Positions 34,898 to 44,031 of a stretch of 64,000 bases of DNA are shown one piece after another. Origin of the DNA: Zavarzinella formosa DSM 19928 (GTDB taxonomy: Bacteria; Planctomycetota; Planctomycetia; Gemmatales; Gemmataceae). Every line of letters begins with the position of its first letter. Position 1 is the stretch's first letter. The DNA is taken from assembly GCF_000255705.1 (NCBI RefSeq), contig NZ_JH636442.1:39065-103064 (forward strand). The letters are read 5' to 3'. The notes beneath the pieces are model-generated. The model searched no databases. It worked only from the letters and a program-made list of their open reading frames with translations, and was not told the origin of the DNA. The position numbers were made by a program, and so were the translations under genes.

Positions 34898-36076
34898 TCA
34901 TCTTACCCTGCCAAACAGGATAATCGACGCCGCCAAAAGGACAATTCCGGCTTGGGCCAACAGCACGGCCGTGAGCCCGAAGGCATCGGCCGCCGGGCCG
35001 AACACGAGATTGCCCATCGGCACCCCGGCGCTGAGCATCATCGCCCAAACGCCCATCACCTTGCCGCGATCTTGGTTCAACACGCTCAATTGCACGGCCG
35101 ACTGGCCCGTTGCGAAGAACATAATCATTCCATAGCCGAACAGAATGCAGGCGGCCATCGCCCCGATTTGCTCCGACGCGGCCGCCATCCCGACGAGGGC
35201 CATCGCCACAAGACACAACCCGGCGAAGAGCAACCGGCGGCGCCGGGTTTCGGAGCCATAGGTCGCCGCCGTCAGGGCCGCCAGCAACGCCCCGGCCCCC
35301 ACGGAACTCAGGAGCATGCTGTAACCATCCTCCCCCCGGCCCAGCACCTTCGCCGCATACGAGGGGAGCAACGCCAGCAACGGCCAGCCGCCGATGGCCA
35401 CCAACCCCGCCACCAGCACCAAGGCCAGCAACCGCCCTTCGCGGGACAACACGCCGAACCCGCCGCCGGGCGTTTTCGCGGGAACGATTTCCTCCTCCGG
35501 CGGCAGCGTCATCAATCGCAGCGCGAACAGCACCGCCAGATAGCTGATGGCGTTCACCAAGAAGCACAACCCCGGCCCGGAGACATGCAGCAGAAACCCG
35601 GCGATGGCCGGGCCAATGGCCCGCGCGGCGTTGAAAAGCAGCGAATTGAGGGCGACGGCGTTAATTAGGTCTTCACGCGGAACCAACCCCGGCACGAACG
35701 CCAGCCGGGCCGGGAGGTCGATGGCCTGCACGCACCCGTGGAAGAACATGATGGCGAGCATCACCCACAGCGTCAGGGCGTCCAGATAGTAAAGAGCCAT
35801 CAAGATTCCGGCAGCCGTGAGAAAGCACGATTGCGTGGCCACGATGAGCCGGCGTTTCGGCACCCGGTCGGCCAGCGATCCACCCAAGGCGCCAAAGAGA
35901 AACGTCGGGCCGATCTGCACGGCCACCAAAAACGCCGGCCACTGGGCGAGGCCGGTCTTCTGGTGGGCGATCCACATCAGGGCGGTGGTCTGCGTCCACG
36001 ACCCGATCAACGAGACCAATTGTCCGATGAAATAAAGTCGGTAATTCCGATGCCGGAGGGAGCTAAACGTCCGCAT
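34898..36076 (-). CDS. MFS exporter (EntS/MFS_3 type)
   Basis: The product is 392 residues from the ATG at 36076 (MRTFSSLRHRNYRLYFIGQ, the family's standard opening). About twelve membrane helices are visible, with the MFS cytoplasmic loop GGSLADRVPKRRLIVATQ between helices 2 and 3. The sequence matches the enterobactin-exporter-like group: GSWTQTTALMWIAHQKTG, NSLLFNAARAIGPAIAG and GPGLCFLVNAISY. The substrate is unknown. The frame is open to 36184, but that part is antisense to the small membrane protein on the other strand. Confidence 0.9.
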   Translation of the reverse strand: MRTFSSLRHRNYRLYFIGQLVSLIGSWTQTTALMWIAHQKTGLAQWPAFLVAVQIGPTFLFGALGGSLADRVPKRRLIVATQSCFLTAAGILMALYYLDALTLWVMLAIMFFHGCVQAIDLPARLAFVPGLVPREDLINAVALNSLLFNAARAIGPAIAGFLLHVSGPGLCFLVNAISYLAVLFALRLMTLPPEEEIVPAKTPGGGFGVLSREGRLLALVLVAGLVAIGGWPLLALLPSYAAKVLGRGEDGYSMLLSSVGAGALLAALTAATYGSETRRRRLLFAGLCLVAMALVGMAAASEQIGAMAACILFGYGMIMFFATGQSAVQLSVLNQDRGKVMGVWAMMLSAGVPMGNLVFGPAADAFGLTAVLLAQAGIVLLAASIILFGRVR

Positions 36077-36134
36077 GGGGTCAGGGTACGGAAATAGGAT
36101 GACAACGTGGCGCCCCCGAGGAACGAAACAAAAC

Positions 36135-36599
36135 ATGAAGAATTGGAAAACGGTTCGACGCTGGCTGGTCTGGCAGGCCCTCATGTTCTGGCAGGGGGGA
36201 TTTTTGTTTTACGCCGCCATTGTGGTTCCCATGGGTACTGATGAATTGGGAGGATTCACCCAAGGGCGCGTGACCCGGCCGGTCACGGAATGGATGAATC
36301 TGATCGGCCTGCCAGCCCTGCTGCTGATGGCTTGGGATCAACTGGCGGCCGGGAAGTCAAAGTATCGCTGGGTTTGCTGGGGAATCATGGTGTCCGGTCT
36401 GGCGGGCGAGTTCGCCCTTCATCCGGTGATCGGCCGGTTTGTGGATGCGGCCGAGGGGGAGTTGATTCCGCAATTCGAGGTGTTTTATTGGTGGCACCGA
36501 CTCTATCTTCTCGCCGCCACGGCCATCTGGGCGGCCAGTCTGGCCTGGACCGCCCTGACGCTGCGGGATTACGCCTTGGGAACCGACAAGGCTCCGTAA
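36135..36599 (+). CDS. Small four-helix membrane protein
   Basis: The product is 154 residues. The ATG at 36135 is chosen because a membrane helix follows directly (RRWLVWQALMFWQGGFLFYAAIVVP); an ATG at 36099 is the alternative. Four hydrophobic helices are seen (positions about 8-30, 50-68, 82-100, 118-140). A conserved-looking WWHRLYLLAATAIWAASLAW precedes the end. I do not recognise the family; it resembles DUF4149-like planctomycete proteins only in size and helix count. It is divergent from the MFS gene and its end overlaps the convergent Wzc-like gene by 31 bases. Confidence 0.7.
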   Translation: MKNWKTVRRWLVWQALMFWQGGFLFYAAIVVPMGTDELGGFTQGRVTRPVTEWMNLIGLPALLLMAWDQLAAGKSKYRWVCWGIMVSGLAGEFALHPVIGRFVDAAEGELIPQFEVFYWWHRLYLLAATAIWAASLAWTALTLRDYALGTDKAP

Positions 36600-39166
36600 A
36601 CCGGGGCCGGAACTTGTTCGGCCAGATGGTCGATGTAGGCCCTGATCTGATTCGCCGGGGCGGTGCTTTCGGTGACGAGGACCAACCCCTCGGCCAGAGC
36701 GGTCAGCAGCGGATCATTGCCGCCCAATTCCATTGTCGGGGCGACCATCAGCACGAGCGAATAGCGTTCCCGCATTTCTTCGACCAGTTGCCGGAAACGG
36801 TGGGCGGACATCACCCCGCTGACGCGGTTGGTGAGATCGGCCCGCGAATATTCGACGTTCTTCATGGAGGTGGGCACGAAGCAATGCGTTGCTTCGGATT
36901 GGCCATCCAGATACCCCTCGACGCGATTGGCTACGCCCGGCGTGTTCGGCCCGGCCCATGAGGGATGCTCAACGCCGGTGCGAGCGTCGAACACCAGCAC
37001 ACGGTTGCCTTCCTGACTGAGTTGTCGGCCAAGGTCGCCAATGATCGGCGTGAGTTGAAGCTGTTCTTGCGTGGGGGTGAACAGAACGATGCTCCCCCGA
37101 TCCACGCCTTCCTGCGAAATCCGCTTCGCCAACGCCTGCACGGCATCGGTCATCGGCGCCGGTGCTTTCACTATCGGTTGGACAGGTTCCTTTGTCGGCA
37201 TCGGCGCCGGGACCGGCGTTTGCGGAATGGGCGTCGGCGCGAGCGGCACGGACTTGGAAGAACTACCCAGATCCTTGAGCGACAAAGAAGCCCTGGACGG
37301 CGGGAATTGGGTCGCCTTCGCGGGAACCGGCTTCGGCTGGGCGGGCGTGGCTTCCAGCGGAATGATGATTTCGTGTTCGGTCGGCGCGGACACGGTGTGG
37401 GCAGGAGTTGGCTTGGCCGGGGTTGGGGCCGGAACGGGTTCCGAGAGGGATATCATCTCGCCGCCCGATCCTTCGATCAAACGCGGAGCCTTGGGTTGTT
37501 CCGGAGCGGCGGCGGTCGGCTGGGGATTCATCGGGACATTGGCCGCCACCGGAACCACGGCGAGCAGCGCCCTTGGTTGCTGGGTTTGGACAGCCGCCGC
37601 CCGATGATGGCTGGCCATCACCTGCGGAATCGCGAACAAGGCGATGTAGCCGAGGAAAAGCAACGACGAGAGTCCCAAAACGGAGGCCGCCAGTTTCGGC
37701 ACGTTGGTCGCGTAAGGACCGTTGCCGGTGGAAGCCGGAGTGGCAATCTTGAGATCGTCCGCGTTGGGGTCCTTGTCTCGGCCCACCGAATCATTGAGTT
37801 GATCCGACAATTGGGTGACCCGGTTGAAAGTCAAGGTAATGGCCACTTGCTTCGGTTCAAGATCATGCTGAAGGGTCAGCAGAGACGTCAGAGCGATCCG
37901 TTTTTCATTGACTTGGGCTTCGCTGCTGGCAATCACCGCAGGCATTGTCGCCAAGTCTTTGGCGGCCTTGTCCATCTCTGAGTTATTACTCAACCGCAAT
38001 GGCTTGCCACTGAGAAGATGTTTTTTCAACAAGTCATACCGTTTTTTCATTGCCTCCCGGAGTTCCTGTGAATCCTCATATTGTTTGACAATGGCCTCAT
38101 TGGCTTGGAGGTCGGCGACTACTTTCTGATATTCACTGATCGGATTCACTCCCCGGGCTGTCAATACACGCATCCGCTCCTCTTCAGATTGCAACTGGAT
38201 GACTTTGGCTTTGGCCGCCATGTAAATCTGGGCCGTTTGTTGTCCGACCGTGTACTCGCTTTGCAATGCTTGAAGAATTGGATTGAACGATTCATCCACC
38301 CCACGTTCGGTGTCTGTCTGTGAGCTTTCTTGGCGATTCTTCAAAAAAGCAAATTCCAGTTTCAACTTAGCCTCGGCTTCCCTGAGTGTTCGAAGATTTC
38401 GTTCTTCGTCCGCGAGGGCCGCCTTGGCGTTGTCGATATCCACTTTGATGTTTGAAACACCCTTGCTTCTTTCGGCTTTTGAAAACTCATCATTGGCCTT
38501 TTGCAGATCGGCCATCGCGCGTTCCAAATCAGCCTTCACCTCGGCGGCTCGCTCTTTCAGCGTGGTTTGCCGGTATTTTCCGAAGTACAGAATGGATTCA
38601 TCCATTACCGCGTTGGCGATGGTGATGGCGGTTTCCGGGTCGGTCGAGTCATAGGAGACATCCAGAAACTCGGACATCTTGGAAACTTCGACATGCAGGT
38701 TCTTCGCAAAGTCATCCTTGGAGACCCACGGCATGTGCTTTTCACGAACGCTTTCGGGGGCGTCCATCGACTTGATGATCTGCCCCATCGTCTGGATGTT
38801 CGGCGGGTTGTAGAGCGGCCGGGTTCCGCCGCGATAGTTCGGGATGTAGGCCAGTTTCCCCTCGGCCCGGTACATTGGCTTGGCAAATTTGAAGATCAGG
38901 GCGGCCGCGAGGACGATCGTGATGATCCCCCACACAACCAACAGCGCCTTCCGCTTCAAAATCTCTTGAAGGAAGATGGCAAACAGGCTGGGGGGAACCG
39001 GGCCGTGCCCGGCCGGGACGTTGATGCGCGGATCGCCGCCAAACGAGTGAACGGACGTTCCCGGCGACATCATGCCGCTGGTGGTTTGAAACGGTTGAAC
39101 CTGCATATGCTCATTTCCGGCGGTTGATGTCCCGTCGGCTCCCTGGTCCCGGGTATTGTCCGTCAA
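36569..39166 (-). CDS. Wzc-like chain-length protein with degenerate kinase domain
   Basis: The product is 865 residues. TM1 (about 74-92), a Wzz-type periplasmic region with long coiled coils (200-460), TM2 (490-512), a proline/alanine-rich linker (543-672) and a C-terminal ATPase-like domain (675-862). In that last domain the P-loop is gone (VLFTPTQEQLQL where GEGKS would be) and the Walker B Asp is missing (VLMVAPTMEL); only the Walker A' strand remains (RVLVFDAR). There is no tyrosine cluster at the end. It therefore looks like a pseudo-BY-kinase. No polysaccharide synthesis genes are visible nearby, so its partner genes are elsewhere. Confidence 0.88.
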   Translation of the reverse strand: MTDNTRDQGADGTSTAGNEHMQVQPFQTTSGMMSPGTSVHSFGGDPRINVPAGHGPVPPSLFAIFLQEILKRKALLVVWGIITIVLAAALIFKFAKPMYRAEGKLAYIPNYRGGTRPLYNPPNIQTMGQIIKSMDAPESVREKHMPWVSKDDFAKNLHVEVSKMSEFLDVSYDSTDPETAITIANAVMDESILYFGKYRQTTLKERAAEVKADLERAMADLQKANDEFSKAERSKGVSNIKVDIDNAKAALADEERNLRTLREAEAKLKLEFAFLKNRQESSQTDTERGVDESFNPILQALQSEYTVGQQTAQIYMAAKAKVIQLQSEEERMRVLTARGVNPISEYQKVVADLQANEAIVKQYEDSQELREAMKKRYDLLKKHLLSGKPLRLSNNSEMDKAAKDLATMPAVIASSEAQVNEKRIALTSLLTLQHDLEPKQVAITLTFNRVTQLSDQLNDSVGRDKDPNADDLKIATPASTGNGPYATNVPKLAASVLGLSSLLFLGYIALFAIPQVMASHHRAAAVQTQQPRALLAVVPVAANVPMNPQPTAAAPEQPKAPRLIEGSGGEMISLSEPVPAPTPAKPTPAHTVSAPTEHEIIIPLEATPAQPKPVPAKATQFPPSRASLSLKDLGSSSKSVPLAPTPIPQTPVPAPMPTKEPVQPIVKAPAPMTDAVQALAKRISQEGVDRGSIVLFTPTQEQLQLTPIIGDLGRQLSQEGNRVLVFDARTGVEHPSWAGPNTPGVANRVEGYLDGQSEATHCFVPTSMKNVEYSRADLTNRVSGVMSAHRFRQLVEEMRERYSLVLMVAPTMELGGNDPLLTALAEGLVLVTESTAPANQIRAYIDHLAEQVPAPVYGALSVPKA

Positions 39167-39404
39167 GGCTTTCAGATTGTACCCAAATTAGCAAATTAGA
39201 AGGAAGGTCAGGTTTGCCCGGCCAGTCGGGGAGATGGGAGGGGTGGCCGAACACACGGTTTAGTTGATTCCTTCCAACCTCTTCAGGGAAATCATGGCAC
39301 ACAAATCCGTCACGGCAAGGGTGTTCCATCGGACGGGAGGGGGATTGTCTGGTATTCATTCACTCATGCTTCGCTTTTCACCGCAATTTTGAGGAGACGC
39401 CGTA

Positions 39405-39761
39405 ATGGCAAAAAAAATTGACTGGATGTACGACCGAAAATCCTGTGTCACCTGCAAAAAAGCTCGGGGCTACATGGAATCCGTCGGCGGGGTGACCGTC
39501 AGCGAGAAGAAGGAAGCCTCCAAGGAACGCATCAGCCCGGAGGAGGCCCTGAAACTCGCCCGGACGGCCGACCGCGTGGTGGCGATGAAAGGCCAAAAGG
39601 TGGTTGAATTCGACTTGAAGAAGAACCCGCCATCGGATGAGGAATTACTGGCGGTCCTGATCGGCCCGACCGGCAACCTGCGAGCGCCCACCGCCTTCGT
39701 CGGCAAGACAATGATGGTCGGCTTCCATGAGGAAACCTACAAGACCATCCTCGGCTTGTGA
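39405..39761 (+). CDS. ArsC-family (Spx-like) thioredoxin-fold protein
   Basis: The product is 118 residues with GGAG just before the start. The fold signature is an N-terminal C14-VT-C17 pair (DRKSCVTCKKARGYM) followed by the late RAPTAFVGKTMMVGF block, the place of the family's cis-Pro. Spx-type proteins have CxxC here, while arsenate reductases usually have CxxS; the activity is thus uncertain between a redox regulator and a reductase. It stands alone, and its stop lies eight bases from a 70-base inverted repeat. Confidence 0.8.
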   Translation: MAKKIDWMYDRKSCVTCKKARGYMESVGGVTVSEKKEASKERISPEEALKLARTADRVVAMKGQKVVEFDLKKNPPSDEELLAVLIGPTGNLRAPTAFVGKTMMVGFHEETYKTILGL

Positions 39762-39768
39762 GGTGGGA

Positions 39769-40001
39769 AAGCAAAGAGAAGACTAACCACAAAGACGCAA
39801 AGGTCACATAAAGTTTCACAAAGAATAAAACCGGACCGAAAGCAACAAGCAAAGGGAAGAAAAAGAACACTGAGCGAAACCAAGAAAAGCACTGTTTTCT
39901 TTCTTCACTGACTTTTTCTTTTCTTTGCTTCCGGTCCGGTTTTATTCTTTGTGAAACTTTGTGTGACCTTTGCGTCTTTGTGGTTAGTCTTCTCTTTGCT
40001 T
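39769..40001. repeat. Long inverted repeat (70-base arms) between convergent genes
   Basis: 39769-39838 is the reverse complement of 39932-40001 with a single A/G difference, enclosing 93 bases that are themselves partly self-complementary (AAGCAAAG against CTTTGCTT). The arms carry CACAAAGACGCAAAGG-type units like those of the element at 24306-24535, and the arm length is again 70. It starts eight bases after the ArsC-like stop, and its right arm encodes the last five residues and the stop of the phosphoesterase gene (KQRED then TAA). Confidence 0.9.
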
Positions 40002-40919
40002 CATCCGGGTGAGCCGGAGGAAGGCGATTTCCGGGCGCACACCGAAACGGAAGCGCCAGCCGAAGCCCACTCCCTTGTTCACATACACGGGGACCGATTC
40101 GTGATGGTGCAAGCCCGCCGCCATCCGGCGGGACTTTTTACTTAGGAACACCCGGCCCAAGCCCGGCCAGTTCACCTGCCCGCCGTGGGTGTGACCGCTC
40201 AGCATGAGGTCGGATCGGTGGCCGGCCAGCATTTCGACGGTTTGCGGATTATGGGCCAGCAACACGCGGGGAAGATCCCAAGGCAAATCTCGCAGGGCGG
40301 TGGCCGGGTCGCACTCGCGGGACCACAAATCATCAATGCCCGCCAATCCAAAGGAGACGGCCCCTTGGCCGATCAGCAAACCCTCATTCCGCAATACGCG
40401 GATCCCTTTGTTTGACAGGGCATCCGCGATGGCTTGGTGCAATCCGCGATGCCGCCGCAGGCCCAAGGCATTCCGCACGGAAAAATCATGATTCCCCAGC
40501 ACGGCGAACACCCCCAAGGGGGCCTTCAACCGGCCAAGCGTCTCGGCGGCCGACGCCACGGACTTGTAACCATGATGGATGTAATCCCCCGTGAGGGCGA
40601 TCAGATCCGGCCGGCGGCCGTTGGTCCGCTCGATCACTTCGTGGAAGTATTCCGCAGGTAGTTGCGGCCCGTCGTGAAAGTCCGTCAGATGGGCGATCGT
40701 CAGCCCCTCCAATGGGGCTGGCAAATCGCGAACGGGGATGGTGAGATCGTTTTCCTCAAGCCAGACCGGCTCGATTTGACGGGCATAATTCCAACGGGCC
40801 CATTGCCGACCCACCCAGCGGGCGGTCGGGGAAGAAACAACCGCCGGGGAGGACAAACCGGGTAAACCGGACCGAACTTCCGGCATGGTGTTGAATCCAA
40901 TAACAGAGGCGAAAACCAA
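39984..40919 (-). CDS. Metallophosphoesterase (YaeI/YkuE-like)
   Basis: The product is 311 residues. All calcineurin-type motifs are present: IAHLTDFHDG, ALTGDYIHHG, AVLGNHDFS, LLAHNPQTVE and LSGHTHGGQV. An N-terminal hydrophobic stretch is weak (MVFASVIGFNTMP), so it is less clearly membrane-bound than the paralogue at 20599-21747. The last residues are encoded by the arm of the intergenic inverted repeat, so the natural C-terminus has been extended or replaced at this point. Function could be lipid-linked pyrophosphate hydrolysis, by family analogy only. Confidence 0.9.
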   Translation of the reverse strand: MVFASVIGFNTMPEVRSGLPGLSSPAVVSSPTARWVGRQWARWNYARQIEPVWLEENDLTIPVRDLPAPLEGLTIAHLTDFHDGPQLPAEYFHEVIERTNGRRPDLIALTGDYIHHGYKSVASAAETLGRLKAPLGVFAVLGNHDFSVRNALGLRRHRGLHQAIADALSNKGIRVLRNEGLLIGQGAVSFGLAGIDDLWSRECDPATALRDLPWDLPRVLLAHNPQTVEMLAGHRSDLMLSGHTHGGQVNWPGLGRVFLSKKSRRMAAGLHHHESVPVYVNKGVGFGWRFRFGVRPEIAFLRLTRMKQRED

Positions 40920-40969
40920 TCAAGACCGGCGTTTCACCGAAACGCCGTGTTCCTCATTGTAACAGCGGG

Positions 40970-41368
40970 TCAAACCGCCGGTTCCTCGTCATCATCATCG
41001 TCCTCGTCGTCATCATCATCGTCCTCGTCGTCATCATCATCGTCCTCGTCGTCATCTCCGAAATCGTCGTCGTCCAGATCGTCATCGTCATCGTCGAAAT
41101 CATCATCGTCGAAATCGTCGTCTTCAAATTCTTCGTCCTCAAGGTCGTCGTCCTCAAGGTCGTCGTCCTCGAATTCTTCCTCGTCCTCTTCGTCTTCATC
41201 GTCGTCGTCATCATCCGCATCGTCTTCGGCGTCGTCTTCGTCAACATCATCTTCATCACGGGCGGCCCAAAGGGGCGTCCGTTCGGTTGGCGCGGGGTTT
41301 CGGGCCGGAAACGGGTGGATTCCCGCCTCGGCAAGCCCCGCCAGGAGCAGTTTGGTGCGGCCGGTCAT
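40970..41368 (-). CDS. Asp/Glu-rich low-complexity protein
   Basis: The product is 132 residues. The ATG at 41366-41368 has GAGGA upstream. The first ~40 residues are ordinary (MTGRTKLLLAGLAEAGIHP), then about 90 residues are nearly all Asp and Glu with sparse Phe and Leu. The DNA is a GAY/GAR trinucleotide-rich tract (40980-41260) and the opposite strand reads as poly-serine. The ribosome site and an ordinary N-terminus favour this strand. Such acidic proteins may bind cations or basic proteins; no function is known. Confidence 0.6.
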   Translation of the reverse strand: MTGRTKLLLAGLAEAGIHPFPARNPAPTERTPLWAARDEDDVDEDDAEDDADDDDDDEDEEDEEEFEDDDLEDDDLEDEEFEDDDFDDDDFDDDDDDLDDDDFGDDDEDDDDDDEDDDDDDEDDDDDEEPAV

Positions 41369-41692
41369 GGGAAAGGTTCCTCAGTGCCAATGGATCAGAG
41401 TCCGTGCATTTTCTTTGGCTATCGGAAGTTTCGCGACGAAACTCCAGCCTTAACCACCAAGCCGACAGGACCCGTTCGGCCGGTGGGTAACTGATTTTTC
41501 AGAGACAGGGACAATCCGGCCCGGACGACACGCAAATGCCTGTCGGAGACCGGGGTTCCGATTCGTAGACGCTTCTTTAGGAACGCTCTCCGGGGGTGTC
41601 AAGCCGAGAAAGCAGAAACCCGGATTCCGGTGAAATATTTCATATCGTTACAACGCCCGATGCCGTGTTTTTGGCCGACCGGAGAGTGCCCC
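41369..41692. other. Divergent intergenic region without a recognisable gene
   Basis: 324 bases lie between the acidic-protein gene (minus) and the ceramidase-like gene (plus). It contains a small hairpin near 41428 (AGTTTCG-CGA-CGAAACT, seven-base arms). No coding-like frame, terminator or clear promoter was found. Confidence 0.4.
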
Positions 41693-42421
41693 ATGTCTGA
41701 TGCCGATTCCCCCGCCGGACAGGCCGAACCTGTGGTGGGACTCGACCATGGACCGTTCTACATCGAAACCCCCGACGAGATCCGGCGGTTGGAACCGTAC
41801 CCCGGCTGGGTTGCGGAACCGTGGAACACCGTCACCGGATTCTTTTTCGTCCTTATTGTCCTTGTATGGGTTTGGCGGCTTCGTGGCCGTTATCGGGAAT
41901 ATCCATTTTTATCGATGGCCTTGCCTCTGTTGTTTGTCGGAGGCGTGGGTGGCACCCTCTACCACGGTTTGCGGAACTGGACCGGTTTTTTTCTCTTGGA
42001 TGTCGTCCCCATCTATCTATTGGGATTGATGGTTAGTCTCTACCTATGGATTCGGCTTGGGCCAAAACTTCGATATCTCTTCGGAATACTGGCTGTCTTG
42101 GGATTTTTGCAATTACTGGGCCACTGGAAACTGCCCCACCATTGGGCCATTAATATGTCCTACGCGGGATTGGCGATTATCATTCTCTCCCCCATTGTCA
42201 TCGTGCTGATTCGCACGAAATTCCGCGATGTCGGGTGGATCGTCTCTTCGCTGGCCTGTTTCGGTCTGGCCTGGCTCTGCCGGATCGCCGACACATGGCG
42301 CCCGCCGTTGTTGCCGATGGGAACCCACTGGCTCTGGCACACCTTCGGCGCGCTGACCACGATTTTCCTGATCGAGTACCTCTATCGGATCGCCAAGATT
42401 GGGCTGAGAAAACCGGCTTGA
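41693..42421 (+). CDS. Ceramidase-like (CREST-type) membrane hydrolase
   Basis: The product is 242 residues from the ATG at 41693 (GGAGAG upstream; in-frame starts further up lack one). Seven hydrophobic helices are visible. The opening VAEPWNTVTGFFF matches the ceramidase family's E-WNT-S start. Later blocks keep the zinc-type positions: LYHGLRN (His), FLLDVVPIYLLG (Asp) and HWLWHTFGALTT (two His). It would act on lipid amides in the membrane; other CREST-superfamily activities are possible. It precedes a DUF1501 gene by about 110 bases on the same strand. Confidence 0.75.
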   Translation: MSDADSPAGQAEPVVGLDHGPFYIETPDEIRRLEPYPGWVAEPWNTVTGFFFVLIVLVWVWRLRGRYREYPFLSMALPLLFVGGVGGTLYHGLRNWTGFFLLDVVPIYLLGLMVSLYLWIRLGPKLRYLFGILAVLGFLQLLGHWKLPHHWAINMSYAGLAIIILSPIVIVLIRTKFRDVGWIVSSLACFGLAWLCRIADTWRPPLLPMGTHWLWHTFGALTTIFLIEYLYRIAKIGLRKPA

Positions 42422-42529
42422 GAAAACCGGGGGCTTCCCCCTTGCGTTTGGGGTCGGTTTGGGTGATGATTAACCCTCTGCTGGTGTTCCGTTTTATCTC
42501 TCCCCTTCGACCCACGAAAGGGGCCATCC

Positions 42530-44017
42530 GTGCTTCGTGTCCTTGGTTCCGCGAAAAATTTCTGCGACGGCCTCACCCGGCGAGACGCCATGTGGGTCGG
42601 CGGCTTGAACATGCTCGGCCTGACGCTTGCCGATCATTTGCGGGCTTCCACGCCCCCGTCGGCCGATCAACCGAAGGATCTTTCCTTTGGCAAGGCGAAA
42701 AATTGCATTCTCCTGTATCTGTATGGTTCCCCGAGCCAGTTGGAACTGGCGGACATGAAGCCGGACGCCCCGCCCGAGATTCGCGGCGAACTCAAGGCCA
42801 TTCGGTCCTCGTTGCCGGGTTGCGATGTCTGCGAATTGCTGCCATACACCAGCCGGGTAATGGACCGGGTGACCGTGCTGCGATCTTTGACGCACAAGCA
42901 CCCGATTCACGGCGTTGCCTACGCGACCACGGGAATTGACAACATCGACGTGGCGATGGAACTCAATCCGCACGATGGCCGACACTGGCCGTTCGTCGGG
43001 TCGGTGGTCAGCTACTTGGAACAACAGAAAAAGACCCGCAAGGCGGTCCCGGACAACATTGCCCTGCCTTGGCCCTTCAGTTCCCGCCGCACCGGAGAGG
43101 TGCAACGGGCGGGACCGTATGCCGCGTATCTGGGAAGCCGGTATCACCCGCATTACACCGAATTTGTCGGCGAAGCCACTCGGGAAATCACCAAAACGCT
43201 CCAAGGCAAATACGAAACCTTCAAGGAACCGTATGTCGGCATCGCCCCGAACGGCCGGTTTACGCTCGGGGATGCGGCGACGCCAACGGCCGAGATGACG
43301 CTGGACCGGCTGGACCGCCGCAAAAGCCTGCTGGCCCAATTTGATGATGCGCGCCGCCTGCGGGGCGAGGCTCCGGCGACTTACGAAGAACACCGCCGAA
43401 CTGCCTATGAAATGATCTCCACCAGCACGGTGCGGGATGCCCTCGACATCAGCCGGGAATCCGTGAAGACGCGGGAAAATTACGGCATGACCGTCTTCGG
43501 CCAAGCCTCGTTGGCGGCCCGGCGGTTAGTGGAGGCCGGTTCCAAGTTCGTCACCGTGTTCTGGGACGAGTTTGGCTTCGCCGGCAGCGGTTGGGACACC
43601 CACTGGGAACATTACCCCCGGATGAAAAACGAACTGATGCCGGGCTTCGACCGGGCCTTCTCCGGGTTGATCCTCGATCTTGAACAACGGGGAATGCTGG
43701 ACGACACGTTGGTGGTCATGCTCAGCGAACACGGCCGGACCCCGAAGATCACCACCGTGAACGGCGGCGGCCGGGACCACTGGGCGCAAGCCTACACCGC
43801 CCTCTTCGCCGGTGGAGGCACCGCCCGTGGCCGCGTGGTCGGCAAGACGGACAAGATCGGCGGCACCGTGACCGACCGCCCGACCTCTCCGAAGGACGTG
43901 CTGGCCACCATGTACCACCTGCTGGGCTACGACCTGGAAACCATGCTCCGGGACAAAACCGGCCGCCCGGTGCCGATCATCCCCGGCGGGAGCGTGGTGC
44001 GGGAGTTGTTGGCATAA
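42530..44017 (+). CDS. DUF1501 protein, Tat-exported sulfatase-like
   Basis: The product is 495 residues (GTG start). N-terminal LTRRDAMWVGGLNMLGLTLADHL has the twin-arginine form. The domain blocks are complete: NCILLYLYGSPSQLELADMKP, VDVCELLPYTSRVMDRVTVLRSLTHKHP, RRLVEAGSKFVTVFWDEFG, WDTHWEHYPRMK, MLSEHGRTPKI and GRDHWAQAYTALFAGGG, ending DVLATMYHLLGYD. Unlike the DUF1501 gene at 15548-16948 it has no DUF1553 partner in the window, so it belongs to the solitary type. A tandem-repeat hairpin follows directly. Confidence 0.92.
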   Translation: MLRVLGSAKNFCDGLTRRDAMWVGGLNMLGLTLADHLRASTPPSADQPKDLSFGKAKNCILLYLYGSPSQLELADMKPDAPPEIRGELKAIRSSLPGCDVCELLPYTSRVMDRVTVLRSLTHKHPIHGVAYATTGIDNIDVAMELNPHDGRHWPFVGSVVSYLEQQKKTRKAVPDNIALPWPFSSRRTGEVQRAGPYAAYLGSRYHPHYTEFVGEATREITKTLQGKYETFKEPYVGIAPNGRFTLGDAATPTAEMTLDRLDRRKSLLAQFDDARRLRGEAPATYEEHRRTAYEMISTSTVRDALDISRESVKTRENYGMTVFGQASLAARRLVEAGSKFVTVFWDEFGFAGSGWDTHWEHYPRMKNELMPGFDRAFSGLILDLEQRGMLDDTLVVMLSEHGRTPKITTVNGGGRDHWAQAYTALFAGGGTARGRVVGKTDKIGGTVTDRPTSPKDVLATMYHLLGYDLETMLRDKTGRPVPIIPGGSVVRELLA

Positions 44018-44031
44018 TGAAGATGACACGA

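Noticed and set aside
40947-41453. 168-residue serine-rich frame on the plus strand
   Set aside because: It is the antisense of the Asp/Glu tract; the opposite frame has a ribosome site and a normal N-terminus.
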